DNA of 13,693 nucleotides from Chloroflexi bacterium RBG_16_64_43. GTDB taxonomy: Bacteria > Chloroflexota > Anaerolineae > Anaerolineales > RBG-16-64-43. The first letter of the stretch is position 1. The number at the start of each line of letters is the position of its first letter. Location: assembly GCA_001796965.1 (NCBI GenBank), contig MGOA01000127.1, forward strand, positions 1-13,693, given 5' to 3'. The position numbers were made by a program, and so were the translations under genes. Of this stretch, positions 7,351 to 13,269 are shown one piece after another. The notes beneath the pieces are model-generated. The model made no database searches and was not told the DNA's origin. It worked only from the letters and a program-made list of their open reading frames with translations.

Positions 7351-7908
7351 ATGGTCAAAGAGGCACTGTCCGAGGCTGAGGGGCGGATGAAAGGGGCGAC
7401 CAAGATCCTCGAGGAGAGCCTGGCCACGCTGCGCACCGGGCGTGCCAGCCCGGCCCTCATCGAGAAGCTGGAAGTGGAGTACTACGGTACACCCACTCCG
7501 CTCATGCAATTGGCGACCATATCGGCGCCTGAACCGCGCTTGCTGACCATCAAGCCCTTCGATCCCGGTTCGCTCAAGAACATTGAGCGCGCCATCCTGG
7601 CCTCCGACCTGGGGCTGACCCCTGGTAATGACGGCAAGCTCATCCGCCTGATGATTCCCGCTCTCACCGAAGAGCGGCGCCGTGAATTGGTCAAGGCCAC
7701 GCACCACCGGGCGGAGGAGGCGCGGGTGGCCGTGCGCAATGTGCGGCGTGACGTGCACAACGACCTGCGTGAGTTCGAAAAAGAGAAACTCATCTCCGAA
7801 GATGATCTCAAGCGCGGCGAAGAAGACTTGCAAAAGATGACCGACAAGATGGTCGAGAAGATCGACGACCTCGTGAAGCGTAAAGAAACGGAGATCATGG
7901 AGGTCTGA
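7351..7908 (+). CDS. frr: Ribosome recycling factor
   Basis: A 185-residue protein, the typical family length. With EF-G it splits post-termination ribosomes. Conserved features are the start MVKEALSEAEGRMKGA, LRTGRASPALIEKLEVEYYG, TPTPLMQLATISAPEPR, LTIKPFDPGSLKNIERAI, LTPGNDGKLIRLMIPALTEE and VRNVRRDVHNDL in the long-helix bundle. The C-terminus DLVKRKETEIMEV matches the usual KxxEIMxV ending. ATG 7351 follows AGGAG at 7340-7344 with 6 nt spacing. The frame is open further upstream but that part has no family similarity. Confidence 0.98.
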   Translation: MVKEALSEAEGRMKGATKILEESLATLRTGRASPALIEKLEVEYYGTPTPLMQLATISAPEPRLLTIKPFDPGSLKNIERAILASDLGLTPGNDGKLIRLMIPALTEERRRELVKATHHRAEEARVAVRNVRRDVHNDLREFEKEKLISEDDLKRGEEDLQKMTDKMVEKIDDLVKRKETEIMEV

Positions 7909-7940
7909 GGCGCGCCACGGCTGGCGCAGCCACGGACTCC

Positions 7941-8717
7941 ATGGAGCGACCCTTGGGTACGACGACCCCTCGCGCAGAGACCCCCGGCACACCGGTGCCG
8001 GAGGGGTTGCCGGGCAAGATCCCACAGCACGTTGCAATTATCATGGATGGCAACGGGCGCTGGGCCACCGCGCGCAACCTGCCACGCCTGGCCGGTCACC
8101 GCGCCGGCACCGAAAACCTGCGCCGCATCATCCAGGCGTGTGCCGAGTTCGGCATTCGATATCTCACGCTGTACGCCTTCTCCACCGAGAATTGGGGCCG
8201 TCCTGAAGAGGAGGTGCAGGGGCTGCTCTCGATTATCGAAGATATGCTCGGCCGCGAATTGAACGAACTGCACCGCAACGGCGTGCAGTTGCGCCACATC
8301 GGGCGGCTGGAGGGCATCTCGCCCTTCTTGCAGCGCAAAGTACGCGAAGCCATCGACCTGACCAAGGACAACAGCCGCCTGACGTTGAACGTGGCCTTCA
8401 ATTACGGCGGGCGGGATGAAATTGTGCATGCTGTGCAGCGCATGATCGCCGAGGGCGTGCCGGCCGAGGCGGTCGACGAGAAGCTGTTGAGCCGCTACCT
8501 ATATACCGCCGGCACGCCGGACCCCGACTTGATCATCCGCACTTCGGGCGAGTTGCGCATCAGCAACTTCCTCATCTGGCAAGCTGCCTACTCCGAATGG
8601 TTTATCACCCCGGTCTATTGGCCCGACTTCGGTAAAGAGGAATTACGCCAAGCGTTGTGGGAGTTCAGCCAGCGCGATCGGCGCTTCGGCCGCGTCGCTC
8701 CCTCCACGGGTAGCTGA
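7941..8717 (+). CDS. uppS: Isoprenyl transferase (undecaprenyl diphosphate synthase)
   Basis: A 258-residue cis-prenyltransferase. It condenses isopentenyl diphosphate units onto farnesyl diphosphate to give the lipid carrier for peptidoglycan and other envelope polymers. HVAIIMDGNGRWA holds the catalytic Asp36. Other motifs are GHRAG, LTLYAFSTENWGRP, NYGGRDEIVHA and the C-terminal DLIIRTSGELRISNFLIWQ and YSEWFI, which bind the diphosphate groups. The first ~25 residues (TTTPRAETPGTPVPEG) are an extra low-complexity lead not needed for catalysis. The ATG at 7941 has only a weak ribosome binding site, so the true start could lie a little downstream. The gene begins 32 bp after frr and ends 4 bp before cdsA. 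Confidence 0.95.
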   Translation: MERPLGTTTPRAETPGTPVPEGLPGKIPQHVAIIMDGNGRWATARNLPRLAGHRAGTENLRRIIQACAEFGIRYLTLYAFSTENWGRPEEEVQGLLSIIEDMLGRELNELHRNGVQLRHIGRLEGISPFLQRKVREAIDLTKDNSRLTLNVAFNYGGRDEIVHAVQRMIAEGVPAEAVDEKLLSRYLYTAGTPDPDLIIRTSGELRISNFLIWQAAYSEWFITPVYWPDFGKEELRQALWEFSQRDRRFGRVAPSTGS

Positions 8718-8721
8718 CAGC

Positions 8722-9549
8722 ATGCTGCCCGACCGCCTGGTGATCGCCCTGTTGCTCCTGCCCATCGGTCTGGGGCTCATCGCCATCGGCGGCGTGCCCT
8801 TGTTGCTGATCATCTCCGTTCTGGTTGTGCTGGCCGCCCTTGAGTACGCCGACCTGTTCGCGCGCACGGGGCTGGCGCCCTCCCGCTGGCTGGTGGCCGG
8901 CGGGGCGCTCACGCTGCTCGTCGCCCGCCACTTCTTTGGATTCGACCACATCGGCCTGATCCTCACACTCATCTTGCTGAGCGCTGTGGCCTGGTACCTG
9001 CGCGCCTACGAGCGCGGCTCGGCGCGGGCTGCCACCGACTTCGCCGTGACCGTCGCCGGGATCGTTTACCTCGGATGGTTTGGAGCCTACTTCATTTCAC
9101 TTCGCGCCCTTCCGGCCGGCGAGTGGTGGCTGCTGGTGGCGCTAACCGGGGTGTGGTTAGGCGACGCAGCGGCCTTCAGTTTCGGCCGGCGTTTTGGGCG
9201 CCATCCCATGAGTCCGCGCCTGAGCCCGCGCAAGACGTGGGAGGGCTACGCCGCCTCGATCGTCGGCGGCGGGCTGGGCTCGGGGCTGCTCAGCCTGCTG
9301 TGGCAGATTGCCGCGCCCCCTGGCAGCGGCGTGGGGCTGGTGAGCGGTCTGGTCATTGGCTCGCTGCTAGGGGCATTGGGCACCCTCGGCGACCTGGCAG
9401 TCAGCATGCTCAAGCGCGAGGTGGGGGTCAAGGACTCGGGCACCCTTCTACCCGGCCACGGTGGCGCGCTCGACCGAATCGACTCGTGGATTGTCGGGGC
9501 GGCTATCGGGTATTACCTGGTGGTTGGCCTGGTGCCGCTCCTGCGCTGA
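8722..9549 (+). CDS. cdsA: Phosphatidate cytidylyltransferase (CDP-diacylglycerol synthase)
   Basis: A 275-residue integral membrane enzyme making CDP-diacylglycerol from phosphatidic acid and CTP, the branch point of phospholipid synthesis. Hydrophobic segments begin at residue 6 (LVIALLLLPIGLGLIAIGG) and recur, roughly eight in all. The family signature lies at about residues 228-254: SMLKREVGVKDSG, then LLPGHGGALDRIDS, with the acidic and basic residues in place. WLGDAAAFSFGRRFGRHP and SPRKTWEGY are further conserved loops. ATG 8722 is 4 bp after the uppS stop and has only a weak ribosome binding site, so coupling to uppS is likely. In many genomes dxr and rseP follow here; in this window the cluster ends with convergent genes. 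Confidence 0.96.
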   Translation: MLPDRLVIALLLLPIGLGLIAIGGVPLLLIISVLVVLAALEYADLFARTGLAPSRWLVAGGALTLLVARHFFGFDHIGLILTLILLSAVAWYLRAYERGSARAATDFAVTVAGIVYLGWFGAYFISLRALPAGEWWLLVALTGVWLGDAAAFSFGRRFGRHPMSPRLSPRKTWEGYAASIVGGGLGSGLLSLLWQIAAPPGSGVGLVSGLVIGSLLGALGTLGDLAVSMLKREVGVKDSGTLLPGHGGALDRIDSWIVGAAIGYYLVVGLVPLLR

Positions 9550-9577
9550 CCGGATCGCCTCCGCTCTTTCGCCTTCT

Positions 9578-9622
9578 GAGAAAGACATCGCCGCGTCGGA
9601 TCGACGCGGCGATGTGATTCTC
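9578..9622. terminator. Long hairpin between convergent genes, probable bidirectional terminator
   Basis: A 13-bp perfect stem, ACATCGCCGCGTC 9585-9597 with GACGCGGCGATGT 9603-9615, has a GGATC loop. It is extended across a 2x2 internal loop by GAGAA 9578-9582 with TTCTC 9618-9622. It lies between the cdsA stop and the stop of the minus-strand gene ending at 9646. The T-run is weak in both directions (ATTCTCC on plus, CTTTCTC on minus), so ending may be inefficient or the structure may mainly protect mRNA 3' ends. Confidence 0.7.
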
Positions 9623-9645
9623 CGAAAGCGCAGACTATGCCGATC

Positions 9646-11097
9646 CTAGGGCAACCCGCCGTCTAGTGCGGTGAAGTCGTTGTCGGCAAAGGCGAAATCG
9701 AGCGAAGCCAGGTCGGCAGGGCCGGTCGCGCAGGCCGCGATCCCCTCCTGGCCGATACACATCGAGAAATCATGCGTCGCCAGAGCCGAGATCAACTCGA
9801 TCAACGCGGAGGCATCCGCGCCGATCAGGGTCAGCGTGGTCTGGCCTTCATTGCGAGCGACGAGCATCAGACCCACCGCTGAGGCATCCAGCGTGCGCCA
9901 TCCCGGCAATTGCAGCTCCCCGGTGCCGAGTGGGTCACCGTCCGCGCCGGGCAAGCCGATTTCGAACCCGCCAAGGAAGGGGCTCAACTCCTCCTGGTCG
10001 GCGTAGGTGGCCAGCACGATCCGGTTGGCCGTGGCCTTGGGGCTCTCGGAAATCGTCAGCGCCAAACCCGACTCGTCCAGTGCGGACTGCAGGGAGGAGA
10101 GCGCGGTGATCAGATCGGTCGACATCTCCAGCTCGCCCAGCGCCTGGACCACGACTGGGCCGGAGAAGATGTATGGGAAGTCTGTCGGGGCGCGCGAGGG
10201 CTCGCCTCCCAGAAGGAAGCTGGCCAAGTTGGATATCCAGCGGGCGTTGTCGGCGACATGATCGTAGGGCGGCGCGAGGAAGGTCAGGTCGCCGATGACC
10301 AGCACGCGTTCGTTGGCCGCCAGCACGGCTGCGGCCAGATCTCCGCCGCGGTCGGTGCGCGAAGTAAGTGTGTTCTCGTCCGCATAGATGAGCGCCAGCC
10401 CGGTGGGTGAGGCGATCGAGTGCGCAGCGTAGAAAGCCACGCGGCCAAGATCCGCCGTGAGCGGCGAGGCAGCAAAGTGGGTCAGCAGCACATTCCGAAA
10501 GTTGCCTTCGTTCTCATTCAGGTTGTAGAGATAATCGTCGGCGACGGTGATCTCGAACGGCGCCAGCAGCGTGTTGGCGGCGGATGAGTCGTCGAGGGGC
10601 GTGCTCGTATCGGAGTAGTAGCTGTCGTACTGCGGCGACCCGCGAGTCGGGTCGGTGAGCACCAGCACCCGCCCGCCGCGCCCGACGAAGGCTTCGATCC
10701 GCTGCACCTCGTCGCGCATGAACGGCGCATTGGGCGCAGCCACGACCAAGGCGGTTGCCGCGGCCAGACGGGTGGCCAGGCTGCCGGAGTCACTGGAGGT
10801 CAGGAATTCCACTTGCCCGCCGTGCGCGCTCACTTCGCGCAAGAGCGGCTCGAGCTCGGCGGCCAGGAAGTTGTTGGCGTGGGATTGATCGACGAGCACA
10901 TGCGCGCCTGGCGACGCGTTGCGTGCAGCGGGCGCTTCGGCTGTGGAGAGCGGCGGCAGCGGGACCGTGAATGAGGCGTACTCCGGCGTAGACACAGGTG
11001 AGCGGCGCCAATAGACGCCTTGATAGAACCACAGCCCGCGCACGAGAGCGGGCACAACCAGCAGGGCCAGCCCAAGCAACGTGAGGCGGCGGGTCAT
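9646..11097 (-). CDS. Membrane-anchored DUF4350-like protein
   Basis: A 483-residue protein of unproven function. One N-terminal membrane segment lies at about residues 5-25 (LTLLGLALLVVPALVRGLWF), so the bulk is probably outside the membrane. Residues 67-77 (VLVDQSHANNF) and 137-153 (FVGRGGRVLVLTDPTRG) resemble the DUF4350 / GATase-like Rossmann fold found in some membrane-associated and transporter-linked proteins. A second, related region may follow near VLVIGDLTFLAPPYDH. The C-terminal ~150 residues are poorly conserved to the eye and contain two Cys (CIGQEGIAAC). ATG 11097 has GGGAGG 5 nt upstream and overlaps the sppA stop by 4 bp (ATGA), so the two genes are coupled and probably work together. 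No catalytic residues could be assigned. Confidence 0.75.
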   Translation of the reverse strand: MTRRLTLLGLALLVVPALVRGLWFYQGVYWRRSPVSTPEYASFTVPLPPLSTAEAPAARNASPGAHVLVDQSHANNFLAAELEPLLREVSAHGGQVEFLTSSDSGSLATRLAAATALVVAAPNAPFMRDEVQRIEAFVGRGGRVLVLTDPTRGSPQYDSYYSDTSTPLDDSSAANTLLAPFEITVADDYLYNLNENEGNFRNVLLTHFAASPLTADLGRVAFYAAHSIASPTGLALIYADENTLTSRTDRGGDLAAAVLAANERVLVIGDLTFLAPPYDHVADNARWISNLASFLLGGEPSRAPTDFPYIFSGPVVVQALGELEMSTDLITALSSLQSALDESGLALTISESPKATANRIVLATYADQEELSPFLGGFEIGLPGADGDPLGTGELQLPGWRTLDASAVGLMLVARNEGQTTLTLIGADASALIELISALATHDFSMCIGQEGIAACATGPADLASLDFAFADNDFTALDGGLP

Positions 11098-11954
11098 GGC
11101 TGCCTCCCCTCTGCCGGCGGAACGTAAAGCAAGAAGAGGCCGGCCTCCAGCGGGTAGGCCGTGGCACGTCCATCCTCGGCCATATAGAAGAAGGGCACGA
11201 ACGTCGCCGCGGGCAGCCCGGCCAGTTCGCGCAGGTCAGCCACGGCATAGTGTGCGATGTGGGCCATCCGCGCGGCATGAGCCGCGGCCTGCGATGGGCC
11301 GCCCAAGGCATCCACCAATCCGAGCCGCAGGGCATCGCTGCCCAGATAGATCTCGCCGCGGGCAATCTCTTCGGTAGTGAGCATCAGCCGCTCTCCGCGC
11401 CCAAGGCTGACTGCCTGAATGAACCCGACCTTTACGGCTTCTAGTTGACGCAGAAAGGAATCACGCGGACCGCCAAACAGTTTATACGGGCCGGTCGAGG
11501 CGACGTCTTCAACCACCGACGGCCGCGGCGGCAGGCTGCCGATGACGCCCACGTTGCCCACCTGCGAGGTGGGCATGGCGAAGATAAAGTCGCTACCTAC
11601 GGCTAGGTAGTAAGCTCCGCTGGCGGCCATGGTGCCGATCGTGCTGACCACCGGCTTGGCGCCGCGCAGGCGCGCCAGCTCGAGATACACGGCTTCGGTG
11701 TCGGCCACCGTGCCGCCGGGGCTGTCGAGCACCAAGACCACCGCGCGCACTCGCGGGTTGTTGCGGGCTTCGTCGATCTGGGCGATCACTTCCCGCGCGC
11801 TCACCGCCTCGATTGGAGTGTTGAGATAGATGGTTCCGACCACCGGGCGCGGGATGAGCAACGCCACGAGGATGCCCGCGGCCAGAAGCAGTGCCAACCC
11901 AACCCAGCGCCAGGCGGGCCCCAGCGCAGAAAGCTTCCAAGCCCTCATGTTCAT
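11094..11954 (-). CDS. sppA: Signal peptide peptidase SppA-like S49 family serine protease
   Basis: A 286-residue protease with an N-terminal membrane segment at about residues 16-34 (RWVGLALLLAAGILVALLI), of the half-size type found in Bacillus rather than the 67-kDa E. coli type. The S49 core shows VVLVLDSPGGTVADTEAVY, KPVVSTIGTMAASGAYYLA with the probable nucleophile Ser112, and GPYKLFGGPRDSF with the probable general base Lys158. It continues with ARGEIYLGSDALRLGLVDAL. The family cleaves leftover signal peptides and other membrane-embedded fragments. ATG 11954 has GGAGG 4 nt upstream; a second ATG two codons later is possible. The last ~50 residues (FVPFFYMAEDGRATAYPLEA) form an unusual tail. 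Its coupling to the DUF4350-like gene suggests a shared substrate or process. No clear promoter of its own was seen. Confidence 0.92.
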   Translation of the reverse strand: MNMRAWKLSALGPAWRWVGLALLLAAGILVALLIPRPVVGTIYLNTPIEAVSAREVIAQIDEARNNPRVRAVVLVLDSPGGTVADTEAVYLELARLRGAKPVVSTIGTMAASGAYYLAVGSDFIFAMPTSQVGNVGVIGSLPPRPSVVEDVASTGPYKLFGGPRDSFLRQLEAVKVGFIQAVSLGRGERLMLTTEEIARGEIYLGSDALRLGLVDALGGPSQAAAHAARMAHIAHYAVADLRELAGLPAATFVPFFYMAEDGRATAYPLEAGLFLLYVPPAEGRQP

Positions 11955-12119
11955 CGGTCCTCCGTTTGCCCCGAGAAACCTCGCGCGCGGGATTCAGGGG
12001 CCTTGCCGTGCAAGGGGCTAGTTTCAGCCTCGCGTTCACATCCGGACGGTACGCCGAGGGGTTGGGAGAGCGGAAGGCAGAGCGACCGCTGTTCCCCCTG
12101 GAGGCTGATCAGATGCACA

Positions 12120-12187
12120 GGCGCCTCCCGTTGTGCAGGTTGAGCGGGAAGCGGATCATGCCCATCTCAACGCGCGCGGGAGGCGCC
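12120..12187. repeat. Nested inverted repeat with direct repeats, FHA-sppA gap
   Basis: Outer 11-bp perfect arms, GGCGCCTCCCG 12120-12130 and CGGGAGGCGCC 12177-12187, enclose inner 6-bp arms GTTGAG 12139-12144 and CTCAAC 12166-12171. TTGTGCAGG directly follows the left arm (12131-12139) and recurs two bases after the right arm (12190-12198). TGCACA at 12114-12119 can also pair with TGTGCA 12132-12137, giving an alternative hairpin. The element lies in the 270-bp gap (11955-12224) between the FHA gene and sppA. There is no T-run, so it is not a standard terminator. It may be a cruciform, an mRNA processing or stability structure, or a small palindromic repeat family. Confidence 0.6.
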
Positions 12188-12224
12188 GATTGTGCAGGAA
12201 GGCGGAACCTTGTTGGTCCGGCGC

Positions 12225-12791
12225 TTAGAAGCAGCCGACTCCCAGCCAGGCGCAATACAGATTATTGGAGTCGATATACCAGGCAATCCCGGCGGCCACC
12301 ACGCACGCCAGGAGGAGCAAGCAGCCACACCCAATCCAAAGCATCCGTCGTCCCCCGCCCTTCTTCTCGACCGGGGCGGCGGCCGCCACGGGTGGAGGAG
12401 GTACAGGGGCAGCCTGAGGCATGGCCGCGGCTGTGCGGGGTGCCGGCGGGACTTTGGCGGAGGCGGCGACAACGGTGGCCGCAACCCCCTCGGTCTCGAC
12501 GCCTAGAACGATGCTTTCGCCCAGCGTGATTTCATCGCCTGGGGAGATGGCGCGCGGGGCGGTGATGCGCTGCTTGTTGACGAAAGTGCCATTGGTCGAG
12601 CCCAAATCCTCGATGATTACCCCGCCTTGCTTGAGAACCAGCCGTGCGTGGGCGCGAGACACTTCGGGATCGGCGATGACGATATCGGCCGAGGCCTCCC
12701 GCCCGATCGTGGCGATTTCTTTGTTCAGTTCGAACACCTTGCCTGGCGTGGGGCCGCTGCGCATGACCAAGCGCAATTGTCCGCTGGACAT
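12225..12791 (-). CDS. FHA-domain protein with C-terminal membrane anchor
   Basis: A 188-residue protein. The FHA domain spans about residues 8-98 and has the phosphothreonine-binding hallmarks: GR at 30-31, SRAH at 45-48 and TNGTFVN at 66-72. An Ala/Pro/Val-rich linker (about 103-145, with PVPPPPV) leads to KKGGGRR and one hydrophobic segment at about 150-173, and the chain ends in a short tail (DSNNLYCAWLGVGCF). By the positive-inside rule the FHA domain should face the cytoplasm. Cys residues cluster in and after the helix (155, 157, 163, 180, 187). The start at 12791 is supported by GGAGGAG just upstream and by a promoter 29 bp away. The frame is open further upstream but that part is promoter and T-box DNA. 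Its phosphorylated partner is unknown and no kinase gene is in the window. Confidence 0.9.
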   Translation of the reverse strand: MSSGQLRLVMRSGPTPGKVFELNKEIATIGREASADIVIADPEVSRAHARLVLKQGGVIIEDLGSTNGTFVNKQRITAPRAISPGDEITLGESIVLGVETEGVAATVVAASAKVPPAPRTAAAMPQAAPVPPPPVAAAAPVEKKGGGRRMLWIGCGCLLLLACVVAAGIAWYIDSNNLYCAWLGVGCF

Positions 12792-12819
12792 ATTCTCCTC
12801 CTCGTCGACGCGTGCGGCG

Positions 12820-12848
12820 AGTGTAATTCCACTCGGGGTGGGTGTCAA
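12820..12848 (-). promoter_or_regulatory. Sigma-70-type promoter for the FHA gene
   Basis: Read on the minus strand, TTGACA (complement of 12843-12848) and TACACT (complement of 12820-12825) are 17 bp apart. The -35 is perfect and the -10 differs at one position. Transcription would start near 12813, giving a leader of about 20 nt before the ATG at 12791. Confidence 0.82.
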
Positions 12849-12856
12849 ATGGAATT
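12825..12856. promoter_or_regulatory. Possible operator: inverted repeat over the FHA promoter
   Basis: AATTCCA 12825-12831 and TGGAATT 12850-12856 are perfect 7-bp inverted arms 18 bp apart. One arm abuts the -10 and the other lies just outside the -35, so a dimeric regulator bound here would cover the FHA promoter. The arms are AT-rich in a GC-rich region, which makes them stand out. No regulator gene is nearby to match it. Confidence 0.3.
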
Positions 12857-12863
12857 GCAGGCC

Positions 12864-12901
12864 GAGTCCGGCCCGCCGTCGGGGCGCGGCCGGCTGGACT
12901 C
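12864..12901. repeat. Inverted repeat between divergent promoters
   Basis: GAGTCCGGCC at 12864-12873 is matched by GGCC 12888-12891 and GGACTC 12896-12901, interrupted by a 4-bp insertion (GGCT). It lies midway between the -35 boxes of the FHA and pheS promoters, its right arm ending 2 bp before the pheS -35. It could be a shared operator, or simply GC-rich self-complementarity. Confidence 0.3.
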
Positions 12902-12903
12902 GC

Positions 12904-12931
12904 TTGACAGGTGACAGGGATCGGAGATAAT
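12904..12931 (+). promoter_or_regulatory. Sigma-70-type promoter for the pheS T-box transcript
   Basis: TTGACA at 12904-12909 and GATAAT at 12926-12931 are 16 bp apart; the -35 is perfect and the -10 differs at one position. Transcription would start near 12938, immediately before the T-box stem I sequence. Confidence 0.8.
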
Positions 12932-12937
12932 AGGCGC

Positions 12938-13258
12938 CAGAAATGGCTGTGACGGAGGAAAGTACGCGGCGCCATGCCGACAGGGAGGCTGTGGCCACGA
13001 CTGCAAGCCCGGCCCGGATCGACGCCGCCGAAGTTCCCTCCTGAGCTGCCCAGGTGAACCCTCGCGATGGCCGAACGCCTGATGACCACGCGAACAGTAG
13101 CTTGGGCCGGATTCCTCCCGTTAGCGAAGGAGCCCCTCGCCGCTCACCGGCGGCGGGCAATGAGCGAGCCCTACGGTGCCTGCCATGCATCGGCCGGGCT
13201 CATCAGGGTGGTACCGCGGGCCATGTCCCGTCCCTGAGCGGACGGGGCATTTCGTTTT
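12938..13258 (+). promoter_or_regulatory. T-box riboswitch (tRNA-Phe specific) upstream of pheS
   Basis: The T-box core AGGGTGGTACCGCGG lies at 13205-13219, with TGGT (13209-13212) to pair with the tRNA acceptor end. Stem I is recognisable: GGAGG 12954-12958 pairs with CCTCC 13037-13041 below the specifier loop, and GCGGCG 12966-12971 pairs with CGCCGC 13023-13028 above it. The loop has AAAGTAC on the 5' side and GAAGTTC on the 3' side, followed by the usual TGAGC. The specifier triplet is TTC at 13034-13036, a Phe codon, matching the downstream gene. The distal region (CAGGGAGGCTGTGG, CTGCAAGCCCGG) resembles the tRNA-elbow-contacting part. A 6-bp helix, GAGCCC 13166-13171 with GGGCTC 13196-13201, precedes the T-box. 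Uncharged tRNA-Phe should favour the antiterminator and so raise pheS expression when Phe is short. Confidence 0.95.
13224..13258 (+). terminator. Regulated intrinsic terminator of the pheS T-box
   Basis: A 10-bp stem, TGTCCCGTCC 13224-13233 with GGACGGGGCA 13240-13249 (one G-U pair), has a CTGAGC loop and is followed by TTTCGTTTT at 13250-13258. It sits directly after the T-box core and directly before the pheS ribosome binding site. This indicates transcriptional rather than translational control. Confidence 0.9.
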
Positions 13259-13269
13259 AAGGAGGCCGG

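Noticed and set aside
6511..8037. 508-codon antisense open frame across pyrH and frr
   Set aside because: It lies opposite two well-conserved genes and has the low-complexity composition of a GC-rich shadow frame.
12001..12015. Small hairpin CCTTGC/GCAAGG as a terminator upstream of sppA
   Set aside because: Only 6 bp with a 3-nt loop and no T-run on either strand.
12792..13190. Long upstream extension of the FHA frame on the minus strand
   Set aside because: It would run through both divergent promoters and the T-box; the ATG at 12791 has a strong RBS and well-placed promoter, and the extra residues show no family features.
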